A stretch of 64,000 bases of DNA from positions 66,848,522 through 66,912,521 of the forward strand of contig CM070877.1 of the NCBI GenBank assembly GCA_036365515.1, in the 5' to 3' direction. A program made the translations under genes and the position numbers. The notes beneath the pieces are model-generated. The model saw only the letters and a list, made by a program, of their open reading frames with translations, did not search any database and was not told where the DNA came from. Positions 12,352-21,060 of the stretch are shown here, piece by piece. Origin of the DNA: Torymus aiolomorphi (Eukaryota > Arthropoda > Insecta > Hymenoptera > Torymidae). Numbering within the stretch: the first letter of the stretch is position 1; the number at the start of each line of letters is the position of its first letter.

Positions 12352-15321
12352 TGTAAAAGTTATTTAGGTAAAAGGATTTGTTCATAATTTTTAGAGATAT
12401 TTAAGATTAAAACGTTTGTTGCGTTTTCTTCAAAATCGGCATTTCTAAATGACAGCTTTATATATTAATTAGTTCGAAATTTATAAACTATTTTGTATGC
12501 TATATAGGTAATAAATGTGTAAAATTTTATCACATCATAATTTTAAAAATATTTGATATTTAAAATTTTTGATTTCTAAAAATGATTTTCTATGTTTAAT
12601 TTCTTAGTAGCTTTATTTAATACATTTGTCTAATTTAGAACATGAGTATTTCCAACTAAAACTTCCTCACCCTCGCTTAAAGTTTACCAGAATGTCCACA
12701 CACAATGCTGCACATACCGAGGGATTGTATATTCAATTTCAGATATACTCAATTAGCCAGTACGGAGGAAATAGAATTTTTCTTGAAAACTTCTTGAAAG
12801 ACACACAGAAAATGCAGTATCTCCACAGTTGCTGATTATTTAGAACTGAAACTTGGTATATAATCCCTCAGCATGTACAAAATAGTGTGTGTCAAGTTGA
12901 AGATATTTTTAGAGAATGGAAAGGGATCTTTGTAATGAAAAGTCGAAAAAGCGCATGAGTGTTTTCAACTAAGACTTCCTCAGACTCGCTTAAAGTTTAT
13001 CAAAATGTCCACACACAATGTAATACATGCTGGGGGATTGTGTATTTAATTTCAGACTTTTTCAATCAGCCAGTGTTGGGGAATGATTTTTTTCTTGAAA
13101 ATTTTCTGAAAAACACACAAAAAAGGCAACAACCCCACACTTGCTGATTATTTAGATCTCAAACTTGATATACAACACCTCAGCATGTGTAATATAGTGT
13201 GTGTAAAGTTTAAAATATTTATAGAGAATGAAAACTCCCCTTTTGGACTCAAAAGTCGAAAAGACGCATGTGCATTTCCAACTAAGACCACCCGACTCTT
13301 GCTCAAAGTTTACCAAAATGTCCTTACACAATGTAATACATGCTGAGGAATTGTATATTCAATTTCAGATATACTCAATTAGCCAGTACGGAGGAAGTAG
13401 AATTTTTCTTGAAAACTTCTTGAAAAACACACAGAAAATGCAATATCTCCACACTTGCTGATTATTTAGAATTGAAACTTGGTATATAATCCCTCAGCAT
13501 GTACAACATAGTGTATGTAAAGTTCAAGATATTTTTAGAGAATGGAAAGGGATCTTCGTAATGAAAAGTCGAAAAAGCGCATGAGTGTTTCCAACTAAGA
13601 CTTCCCCACACTCGCTTAAAGTTTACCAGAATGTCCACACACAATGCTGCACATACAGAGGGGTTGTATATTCAATTTCAGATATACTCAATTAGCCAGT
13701 ACGGAGGAAATAGAATTTTTCTTGAAAACTTCTTGAAAAACACACAGAAAATGCAGTATCTCCACAGTTGCTGATTATTTATAACTGAAAATTGGTATAT
13801 AATCCCTCAGCATGTACAACATAGTGTGTGTCAAGTTCAAGATATTTTTAAAGAATGGAAAGGGATCTTTGTAATGAAAAGTCGAAAAAGCGCATGAGTG
13901 TTTCCAACTAAAACTTCCTCACCTTCGCTTAAAGTTTACCAGAATGTCCACACACAATGCTGCAGATACCGAGGGATTGTATATTCAATTTCAGATATTC
14001 TCAATTAGCCAGTACGGAGGAAGTAGAATTTTTCTTGGAAACTTCTTGAAAAACACATAGAAAATCCAGTATCTCCACACTTGCTGATTATTTATAACTG
14101 AAACTTGGTATATAATCCCTCAGCATGTACAACATACTGTGTGTCAAGTTCAAGATATTTTTAGAGAATGAAAAGGGATCTTTGTAATGAAAAGTCGAGA
14201 AAGCGCATGAGTGTTTCCAACTAAAACTTCCTCACCTTCGCTTAAAGTTTACCAGAATGTCCACACACAATGCTGCAGATACCGAGGGATTGTATATTCA
14301 ATTTCAGATATTGTCAATTAGCCAGTACGGAGGAAGTAGAATTTTTCTTGGAAACTTCTTGAAAAACACATAGAAAATGCAGTATCTCCACACTTGCTTA
14401 TTATTTATAACTGAAACTTGGTATATAATCCCTCAGCATGTACAACATAGTGTGTGTCAAGTTCAAGATATTTTTAAAGAATGAAAAGGGATCTTTGTAA
14501 TGAAAAGTCGAAAAAGCGCATGAGTGTTTCCAACTAAAACTTCCTCACCTTCGCTTAAAGTTTACCAGAATGTCCACACACAATGCTGCAGATACCGAGG
14601 GATTGTATATTCAATTTCAGATATTCTCAATTAGCCAGTACGGAGGAAGTAGAATTTTTCTTGGAAACTTCTTGAAAAACACATAGAAAATGCAGTATCT
14701 CCACACTTGCTGATTATTTATAACTGAAACTTGGTATATAATCCCTCAGCATGTACAACATACTGTGTGTCAAGTTCAAGATATTTTTAGAGAATGAAAA
14801 GGGATCTTTGTAATGAAAAGTCGAGAAAGCGCATGAGTGTTTCCAACTAAGACTTCCTCACCCTCGCTTAAAGTTTACCAGAATGTCCACACACAATGCT
14901 GCACATACCGAGGGATTGTGTATTCCATTTCAGATATACTCAATTAGCCAGTACGGAGGAAATAGAATTTTTCTTGAAAACTTCTTGAAAAACACACAGA
15001 AAATGCAGTATCTCCACACTTGCTGATTATTTAGATATATATTCAATATCATATTGGATCCAATATCAATTTTTAAGGCAATTTCTATGGTCAATCGAAA
15101 ACCAACTTACCCTCGAATTTCTCCACATATTCCAAGCGAACCTCCTTCCTTACCAAATATTCTTTTACAGCTTCAGAGCTGCAAAAAAAATTCTGAAAAA
15201 AAGAGGTTATATTAGACGGGATTCGTGTATATACAATTATCATGTATATATGATATAATAACAATCAAAAATAATAAAACTGAATATATACTTACATTTG
15301 GAAGTTCGTCCAATGTAAGAG
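3375..15321 (-). CDS. SAMD3-like multi-exon gene inside element B
   Basis: I assembled exons by eye from splice sites on the minus strand: 15321-15296, 15192-15111, then 9402-9250, 6883-6704, 5734-5590, 5522-5467 and 3686-3375. The last five join in phases 0-0-0-1-0 with no stop. In order the product shows a short N-terminal segment (LTLDELPN...) like the start of the PB1-type region of SAMD3-like proteins, then a block with LMKETQQKRINIF and LNRYPRFFYY, a helical block ending LLPYLL, and a C-terminal block with FEVFCKLQLVFKVLFP and LYNFI. From memory of the family, these match uncharacterised SAMD3-like proteins that are multicopy in insects and fish. Function is unknown. Exons between 9.4 and 15.1 kb and a start codon were not found, so the 5' end may be incomplete. 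The gene lies wholly within a transposon. Confidence 0.55.
3987..4066. mobile_element. 80-bp piggyBac-type mini-MITE
   Basis: The sequence TTAA (3983-3986) is followed by CCCTTTCGTACCG, and the inverse CGGTACGAAAGGGG ends at 4066 before TAAT. The centre holds a perfect 16-base palindrome (GGGTCCTGCAGGACCC, 4034-4049). TTAA followed by CCCTTT is the known piggyBac end pattern. It lies in an intron of the SAMD3-like gene. Confidence 0.65.
4252..4316 (-). CDS. Possible alternative exon of the SAMD3-like gene
   Basis: A pyrimidine-rich acceptor (TTTTTTAATTGTAG) precedes a reading frame EMKRERKRKMDECMEFPPTQ that would continue in phase 0 from the exon at 5522-5467. It then stops unless spliced at a weak site. 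It may be an alternative end or chance. Confidence 0.25.
5050..5240. mobile_element. Small foldback repeat
   Basis: Inverted segments at about 5056-5082 and 5207-5236 (AATCC...CTCGCTAACGCTCGC against GCGAGCGTTAGCGAG...GGATT) enclose about 125 bases of AT-rich DNA. It sits in an intron of the SAMD3-like gene. Confidence 0.5.
5467..5522 (-). CDS. SAMD3-like gene, small exon (56 bases)
   Basis: Acceptor TTTTTGTTTTTCAG, donor GTAAGTTAAG. With the split codon from the previous exon it encodes NLKAISLLPYLLYQQINK; the LLPYLL motif is typical of this part of the family. Confidence 0.6.
5590..5734 (-). CDS. SAMD3-like gene, internal exon (145 bases)
   Basis: The acceptor is ATTTCTAG. The donor GTTGGT is non-consensus but is the one that keeps frame with the next exon. 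The product starts INHEFVEIFPNTEF and is rich in Lys and aromatic residues. Phase is 0 in, 1 out. Confidence 0.55.
6704..6883 (-). CDS. SAMD3-like gene, internal exon (180 bases)
   Basis: The acceptor is TTATTTTTTTTAG and the donor GTAAATAA. It encodes 60 residues including LMKETQQKRINIF and LNRYPRFFYYNG, matching the family pattern of a basic helix followed by a YP motif. Phase is 0 on both sides. Confidence 0.6.
7198..7335. mobile_element. Hairpin MITE of the TAGTACATT family
   Basis: It starts with AATAGTACATTTC and GGTGCGGAAGGTGATTATTT, followed by a partly inverted segment and an end with TTATTTTATACCACGAG. Sister copies lie at 53292-53440 and 61384-61560. Confidence 0.55.
7780..8030 (+). 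repeat. Dispersed monomer of the 309-bp satellite family
   Basis: The order TTATTACACT, TTAAAATTTCAAGAGATTGT, ACGATAACAAGAGTAAAA and CTTGAAATTTGGCAGAGAT matches one diverged monomer of the array at 41-46.8 kb. Noncoding. Confidence 0.6.
8204..8436. repeat. Tandem duplication of about 115 bases
   Basis: Two direct copies start at about 8204 and 8325 with ATGAAGATTAAAAAGTATTAA and end in GAAATTC...GAAAAAAGGTTAA. Confidence 0.75.
8440..8800 (-). repeat. Inverted copy of the 2.7-3.1 kb repeat
   Basis: This is the reverse complement of the 2700-3140 repeat, including AACAAAAGAACCGTGATAGC and the CTCATTTTTAATTTT stretch. A related piece is at 11820-12200. No coding content. Confidence 0.6.
9053..9232. 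mobile_element. Foldback MITE of about 180 bases
   Basis: Imperfect inverted ends CCGGGGAAGTTGAT and ATCAACTTCCCTCGGG flank a loop with a second inverted pair (GAACGTGCC and GGGCACGTTC). GTAC lies on both flanks. Intronic in the SAMD3-like gene. Confidence 0.55.
9250..9402 (-). CDS. SAMD3-like gene, internal exon (153 bases)
   Basis: The acceptor is ATTGTTATTTTCAG and the donor GTAAGTATG, both close to consensus. It encodes 51 residues starting EHFSENMFVNHFKYRAQNL and containing KKYRSRKSASLL. Phase is 0 on both sides. This is the exon with the best splice signals. Confidence 0.6.
9403..12600. other. AT-rich interval without a recognised gene
   Basis: It contains degenerate repeats, inverted CCAAGACAATAC motifs (10310-10470), short repeats around CGAAAAGG (11290-11365), a diverged satellite-like piece (11820-12200) and a TA run. 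ORFs at 10603-10821 and 10879-11187 show no recognised domain. Missing exons of the SAMD3-like gene could be here but I could not see them. Confidence 0.5.
12264..12348. repeat. (TA)n microsatellite
   Basis: Uninterrupted run of TA units of more than 80 bases. Confidence 0.95.
12630..15035 (+). repeat. 313-bp tandem satellite, about 7.7 copies
   Basis: Monomer starts recur at about 12645, 12955, 13267, 13581, 13894, 14207, 14520 and 14833, a period of 313. Each has CGCATGAGTGTTTCCAACTA, a TCCACACACAATGCTGCA box and CAGTACGGAGGAAGTAGAAT. Copies near 13.9-14.8 kb are most alike, which suggests recent local expansion; earlier copies are more diverged. It lies in the first large intron of the SAMD3-like gene. 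The ORFs of 60-77 codons inside it repeat with the monomer and are not genes. Confidence 0.9.
15111..15192 (-). CDS. SAMD3-like gene, 5' exon
   Basis: The acceptor is TTTTTTTCAG and the donor GTAAGTTGG. It encodes NFFCSSEAVKEYLVRKEV and a following acidic-aromatic stretch, ending in phase 1. The frame continues from the exon at 15321-15296. The downstream partner exon was not found. Confidence 0.5.
15296..15321 (-). CDS. SAMD3-like gene, most 5' exon seen (26 bases)
   Basis: The acceptor is GTATGTATTTCAG and the donor GTAAGTATA. It encodes LTLDELPN, like the opening of the PB1-type region in this family. An upstream start exon would have to lie within about 100 bases of the element end or is lost. 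Confidence 0.45.
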
Positions 15322-15424
15322 CTGAAATACATACGTTTTTATCCTTTAAAAATGTAGTATAATGATATACTATAAAGGATAATACTTGTGCATCAACTGC
15401 GAAAAAACACGAGGATGCCGCCTA

Positions 15425-16590
15425 TACGCAGTAGTCACGTGACACAATTATATTCAAAAGTGTAAAATGATGAATTCATTCTTTTAGTATTACCCATAAA
15501 AGAGGAAATTCTACAAATTAATCTTTTGAAACATCGAAAGTATACTTTACTCTTTGTAAATTGAAAAAAAACATTTTAATCTTTGGTAAAAGTATAAATC
15601 TGCGAAATTATTATTTTAAAATAATGTCCAAACGTTTTACACTTTACGAAGTAGAAAAAGTATATTTAAAACTTTGTCAAAAGTGTTAAGTCAAGCAATT
15701 AATCTTTTGGAATTGTAACACAACCTTTCACACTTTAAAAAGTTACAAATATATGATTTAATCTTTTTCAAAAGAGTAAATACATGAAATTTATCTTTTA
15801 GAATCACGAGACGTCTTTTTACATTTTATAAAGTAAAAAAAGTAGAATTTCATCTTTATAAAAAGTGTAAATAAACGAGATTAATCTTTTAAAATCTCGG
15901 CGCAACTGTAAAGTAGAAAAATTATATTTTAATCTTCATTAAAGAGTAATTTTAAAATTTTACATTTTTAACTTCCAATTTTTCCTCTTTTGCGTTTGGA
16001 GTGTATATTTACCTTACCTTAAAACTTTCTCCGATGGGCCTTTTATATGGTCCAGAACCATAGTCATCGATGTAACAAGTTCTTTCACTAACCGTAAGCT
16101 TTGAAATTTTCCTGTGGATGGATTGACTTCAGATTTGAACTAAATTACTCCTGAATAGTATAATTCTCATATGAGTGTAGGGATTTTTGATCTAATGAGA
16201 AAAAAAATTGTGCTGTTTTTCAAGAGTTTTTTTTTTTAATTTTTTAAAATTTTTTATATTTTTTCATAATTTTGCTGATGTAAACATTTTTTCCGACATT
16301 TAATCCTAAATCCCTACACTCATATGAGAATTATACTATTCAGGAGTAATTTAGTTCAAATCTGAAGTCAATCCATCCACAGGAAAATTTCAAAGCTTAC
16401 GGTTAGTGAAAAAACTTGTTTCATCGATGACTATGGTTCTGGATCATATAAAAGGCCCATCGGAGAAAGTTTTAAGGTAAAGTAAATATACCCACTTTTA
16501 TATGTAAAAAGTATGAAATAATTAGTTTACATTTATGTATTAAAATTTAATGTGACTTCTTATTTCAGAGAAAAAAGGTGTCTAGCCCCC
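15425..16590 (-). repeat. Right inverted end of element B, with an extra palindrome
   Basis: 15425-16002 mirrors the left arm (TCACGTGAC, then the 80-90-base subrepeats). 16003-16490 is a palindrome (arms about 16003-16200 and 16310-16490) that the left arm lacks but the MITE at 49904-50581 has. The last 100 bases mirror the left terminus. Confidence 0.75.
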
Positions 16591-16768
16591 TTAAAGTGAA
16601 TCCCCTTGCGTCTCACTGTTCGGGGTGCTTGATTAAAGTGAGTCCCCTTGTCTCTCACTGTTCGGGGTGCTTGATTATAGTGAGTCCCCTTGCCTCTCAC
16701 TGTTCGGGGTGCTTGATTATAGTGAGTCCCCTCGCCTCTCACTAATGTAAATAAATTTTCATTTAACC

Positions 16769-17100
16769 TCAAAGCAAGTGATCGAAATTACGACCATTTG
16801 CTTCAAGGCACATAGTCAACCGCCTTTGAAAATGGCGAACTGTGTTCTGCAAAGTTTGTCTCGGAATGGCAGCGCCTGCTCGACGAATCCTATTCTGCAT
16901 ATCTGCTCTTGTAGTGGGTTGTTGCTCAAAAATAGCATTTTTCAAATACCCCCATAAACAAAAGTCTGATGGTGAAGTATGGGATGAAGAAGCAAGCCAT
17001 TTCACCGGACCTCCTCAACCAATCCATCTAATACTAAAGTGTTTATTAAAAAATGCTGTTATTATGAGCGTGAAATGTGGTGCTCCACTATCCTGCTAGT
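16769..17100 (-). pseudogene. Inverted fragment of DUF4817-type mariner transposase (C-terminus)
   Basis: On the minus strand this reads the final third of the same transposase as 17839-18591, from the region of the second catalytic Asp (now degraded) through EQQPTTRADMQNRIRRAGAA to the C-terminus. It contains stops upstream of position 17005 and is diverged from the plus-strand copy. It forms the inner part of the element's left arm. Confidence 0.8.
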
Positions 17101-17524
17101 ACCTGAAAAATAAATTTAAAAGAACCATTGGCGGAACCTATTTTCTTCGTAGATGTGTTTTTAATGATTACATTATCAAAATTAGTATTTCTGAAATTCG
17201 AAGGCTACTAATTCACATTATTTACATAAAACAAAAAAATAAAAGGAAGTTCTAGTTTTATTTGCAATTAAAATAAGCAATAATGCTTTATTGAATTGAA
17301 TACCTTTAATGTTTTAACGATTATTTTATTTTAAAATTTAAAATTAAAAAAGTGTGACAAAAGAAGTATTTATGGCAATTACAGTTAGCTAATTAAAGTT
17401 ACCGCAATTTTCCAACGTTTTTCCTTTTTAGGCGCGACCGTATACGGGCGAGCCTTATAATTATTAATATTTTTGATACCATTTTACTATTTAAATTTAA
17501 TAGTAATTAATAGCTGGCTCTGAA

Positions 17525-18591
17525 ATGGCTGACTATCCGCCCAACGAGATCGTTGATATGATTTTGGTTTTAGGAGCAAGCGAAAATAATTATCGTGGTG
17601 CGGCAAGACTTTATGCTGAACGCTATCCTGACAGACGAAATCCTGACGATAGAGCATCAGACGTTTAACTCAAGGAGCTCGTGGTTGGCACATAGTTCGC
17701 CAACGTAGGCGCCATGAGTATGGTCAAAATGATAATCGAGTTGTAACTATCCTTGCAATAATTCATCTTGACCCACACATTAGCGCTCGTCGAGTCGAAA
17801 GGGAAATTGGTATTCCAAGAAATACTTTTTTAAGAATTATGAAGGTTTTTCAACATCACGCGTATCATATTACTTTGGTTCAAGAGCTACAGTTTCAGCA
17901 TTTCCAACAGCGTATTGTGTTTTGCCAATGTTCTTTACAAATGATAGAAAATGATCCAGACTTTTTTAACTTTGTTCTTTTTTCTGATGAGGCACAATTT
18001 CAAAGTGATGGGGAACTGAATAGGCATAATTGCCATTATTGGTCTGATGTGAATCCTCTTTGGGTCAGAATTGTAAACCATCAAAGACGTTGGAGTATTA
18101 TGGTATGGTGCGGGATTATCAATGGATATTTGATTGGCCCTTATTTTTTTGAAGCAAATGTAAATCAACATACCTATTTGACGCTAATAAGAGATGTTCA
18201 ACTACCTGGATTGATGGAAGATGTTGATTTAGAAACGCGACGAAGAATGTGGCTCCAGCAGGACGGAGCAGCACCACATTTCGATCGAATTGTAAGGGCT
18301 TTTTTGAATGAGCACTATGGTAACAGATGGATTGGTCGAGGAGGTCCGGTTAACTGGTCTGCTTGCTCACCCGATCTTACATCACCAGATTTCTATTTAT
18401 GGAGGTATTTAAAAACTGCTGTTTTTGAGCAGCAACCCACTACAAGAGCATATATGCAAGATAGGATTCGTCGAGCATGCGCTGCCATTCTGAGACAAAC
18501 TTTGCAGAACACAGTTCGCCATTTTCAAAGGCGTTTGACTATGTGCGTTGAAGCAAATGGTCGTCATTTCGAACACTTGCTTCGAGGTTAA
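17525..18591 (+). pseudogene. DUF4817-type Tc1/mariner transposase, one frameshift
   Basis: The gene starts at 17525 (MADYPPNEIVDMILVLG...), an N-terminal helix-turn-helix of the DUF4817 type, then hits a stop at about 17667. The frame resumes at 17668 and runs to 18591, with HISARRVEREIGIP (second helix-turn-helix) and the DDE domain: FSDEAQF, QQDGAAPHF, and SPDLTSPDFYLW (D34D-like spacing). The product would be about 350 residues, normal for the family. A small deletion near 17650-17668 breaks it. The family cuts and pastes at TA. Confidence 0.85.
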
Positions 18592-18879
18592 ATAAAAATT
18601 TATTTACATTAGTGAGAGGCGAGGGGACTCACTATAGTCAAGCACCCCGAACAGTGAGAGGCAAGGGGACTCACTATAATCAAGCACCCCGACCAGTGAG
18701 AGGCAAGGGGACTCACTTTAATTAAGCACCCCAAAGGAAACTCCTTACTACGTCCACGTCGTTGTTTCTGGGTAGCGCAAAAATTAAGGTTAATACATTT
18801 ATAACAGAAGCTTCAACGATTTTAAAGTTTCCGTTAAAAACTCATTTTGCCCTTGAGAAAAATTTTTCAGGGTACATGA

Positions 18880-19075
18880 TGTGTGGGTTTGGGGTGTATG
18901 GGATTAGCATGCGTGAGGTAGGGATGTGTGGGACTGGGGGGTGTGTGGTATGGTTGTGGGACCGGGGTGTAACAGTTCATGTCACGGCATGAAGTGTATG
19001 AGGTTAGAATGTGCGAGTTTGAGTTTTGTTTACTAGGATGTGTAAGTTTTGGGTGTGTGGGTTCCTCTATTAAGC
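18880..19075. repeat. G-rich minisatellite in right arm of element A
   Basis: Inverted counterpart of 700-935, with units such as GGGTGTATGGGATTAGC and GTGTGGGACTGGGG. Overlapping short ORFs are artefacts. Confidence 0.7.
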
Positions 19076-19432
19076 CTACGATCAATTTGAACCAGCTTAG
19101 CCTGTGGTTCATGGAAAAAAAACGATTTTAAACGGACTTTTCTGAGTTTGACCTAGATTTGACCTTGGAATGACCTTGGAAAAAATTTGTCAATATGATT
19201 TTGAACGTAAAATTTCCCGCTCTTTCCGAATCCGGTGTCAAAACTAGGTGTTTCCATATGAAAAAACTACTTTGACCTTGAAATAACCTCAAAGGTCAAG
19301 TTCAAGGTCAAAGACGTTAGCGCCATTATATGGCTCCCTTTGTCCCCTATAACTTTTGTCTGTACCTTTTTTCTCTATCTGGCTTAGGTTCCGAGAAATC
19401 TGGGTGCGGCGATTAAAATGGGTCACCGTGTA

Positions 19433-21055
19433 GATGAGATTTAGTGTTAAACTATTTATTGTAGTAGGTATCATGGCCTGTAAATTTAAACCTGTCGATT
19501 TATTTCCTGTTGCTGCTAACAAATTTTCCTCATAAAGGTAGAGTCGGACATGACTTGAAGTATTCTAAATTATCGTTGTAAAATTTTTGTGATATGGCTG
19601 TTATATCGCTGCCAGTGTCAATTAAGGAATTAATTATTTTTCCATTTAAAGAAATATTTATTTCTGGACATCACGAATACTCAATAATTCCGCAAATCGG
19701 ATCTATATCAAAAGTTAAGTCCTCTCGAACATCTATTAAAGCAGCAGACAGTAGTTCAATTTTGTTGGGAAATTTATGTGCAGTTGCATTTCGAGCCTTT
19801 TCGATTTGCGTATTTTCCAAGTATGGAAATGCAACTACATTTAGTTTTCCGAATTCGCGGTCGATGGTTTTGCATCTACCTGGATATCCAGAATGTTTAT
19901 CTCTTCATAAGACTTTTGTGCGATTTTATTACTCATGAGGGAAGTGCGTTTCTCCGAATTTCGTTTAGAGATTTTATTTTTATTTTGAAATTGCGTAGCG
20001 TATATGTTTTTAGTTTGCCACGGTCTCTTTTCTTGATTTTCATTTGCGTTTTAATTTTGAATTTGATTTTGAGCCTGTTTTTCATTTTTCTCATCAGACT
20101 TTACATCATTTTTATTTTGCTCGCGATTTTGTTTTCTACTTTGAGTCCTTTTATCATCATTATCGTAGTTTGTCAGAATTTGGAAAAGTATATTTTTTGA
20201 TTTCATTTGCTGACCAGTAAAAACATGTCGAATTCCTTTCTCAAAATAGTCTGCTAATCTTTCGGACAATTTCTCGTCGGAATACGACAATTCTAGCTCT
20301 TTAGCATAGCCGAAAATCATTGTCGCGTACGTGACTCGATCCATTTTGCCCCCCGCGTAGAAGATGCCGAATTCGACTTCCCAACGCGTTTGGCGTTGAA
20401 TGGTCGCATTCCAAAATCTATCTTTGAACCTAATTTTAAACTGTTCATACTCAAGCACCTCACTCTTGTGAATGTACCACCAATCATTAGCTGCTCCTTC
20501 CAATGCCTGCGAAACTTTCTGAATACTCTCTCGCGCATTGATTTTCATCAAGGAGATATATCTATCGAGATCATTTAAAAATTTGACTGGCCTTTCCTGG
20601 TCAGTGCCCTTAAAAGACGAAATTGGTATTTTTATGCTAGATTTTTCAAAATTTACAGAATTAATTGTATTACCGACATTCTTATTGACTTTTGACTTTT
20701 TTAACTCATCAATCTACGAATGTAATTCATTGCAACTTCCCTACAATTTTTCTAACAAGTTATCTTGAACTTCAATAATTAAATTATCATTTTCTACAAA
20801 TTCTGTAAAATCTTTTAATTCTTGACTCGTTTTTTTGATTTCTGTAGTCCAAGATTTCATATTTTCAGATAAAGCATCCAATTCCCCTTTCCTTGGGCAT
20901 GCTTACAAATGCCTACTAATTTCATTTACTTTTTCAGGATTGTCACTTATTCCATAATACAATTCCATCTAATTTTTTACCAGTAATTTCCTGGGTTCTA
21001 TATAATTCGGTCATTACATTGGTCATTGCATCCATCAATTCTTGCTGTGTATGCA
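19433..21055 (-). pseudogene. Ty3/gypsy element 1: Gag and first half of protease
   Basis: Gag starts at ATG 21055-21053 and is broken by a frameshift and stops between 21.0 and 20.6 kb. It then reads through 20551-20051 with a retrotransposon Gag domain (ALEGAANDWWYIHKS, FKIRFKDRFWN) and a Lys/Gln/Asn-rich tail. Downstream (about 19700-19600) is the protease start with the active-site motif LIDTGSD. A one-base shift near 19535 precedes the segment continuing to 19433, where element A interrupts it; the rest is at 339-1. No CCHC knuckle was identified with confidence. Errantivirus-like by resemblance; inactive. Confidence 0.8.
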
Positions 21056-21060
21056 TATAT

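Larger units (their letters stand above)
1071..16590. mobile_element. Element B: 15.5-kb TTAA-flanked DNA element carrying a spliced gene
   Basis: The ends are GGGGGCTAGACACC at 1071 and its inverse ending at 16590, each abutting TTAA (1067-1070; 16591-16594 before the mariner insertion). Outer arms are 1071-1742 and about 15425-16590. They contain about six degenerate subrepeats of 80-90 bases (core ACAAAGATTAAAAT next to TTTACACTTT) and end inward with the palindrome TCACGTGAC. The right arm also contains an inserted palindrome (about 16003-16490). The same 14-base ends bound a 678-bp MITE at 49904-50581. TTAA targets are known for piggyBac, Kolobok and Sola3 DNA transposons; the G-rich ends do not settle which. 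No transposase was recognised. The cargo is the minus-strand gene at 3375-15321. Confidence 0.7.
16594..18718 (+). mobile_element. DUF4817-type mariner with composite ends
   Basis: A 2125-bp insertion flanked by TA (16592-16593, 18719-18720) splits the TTAATTAA between B and A. The ends are arrays of a 42-base unit (GTGAGAGGCAAGGGGACTCA..., four units left, three right). The left inverted arm is about 507 bases (16594-17100) and also contains the last part of a transposase gene in reverse, so both ends look like 3' ends. The transposase is at 17525-18591. Confidence 0.8.
340..19430. mobile_element. Foldback element A (TA target), host of the nested insertions
   Basis: Two inverted arms, 340-1070 and about 18719-19430, begin and end with CACGGTGACCC / GGGTCACCGTG and are flanked by TA (338-339, 19431-19432). 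Removing everything between the TA copies keeps the gypsy protease frame intact, so the arms arrived as one insertion. The arms meet in a palindromic centre (TTTGGGGTGCTTAATTAA and its complement), where element B now sits. Each arm contains a C-rich minisatellite (about 700-930 and 18880-19070) built from short units like CACACACCCCAAACC. No transposase belongs to A itself. TA targets and a palindromic form fit a nonautonomous Tc1/mariner-type foldback; that class is inferred. Confidence 0.75.

Noticed and set aside
12626..13644. ORFs of 60-77 codons with similar sequence
   Set aside because: They are the same frame of the 313-bp satellite monomer; spacing equals the repeat period.
1071..16590. 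Maverick/Polinton identity for the 15.5-kb element
   Set aside because: Target duplication is TTAA rather than 6 bases, ends do not begin with AG, and no polymerase, integrase, ATPase or capsid gene is visible.
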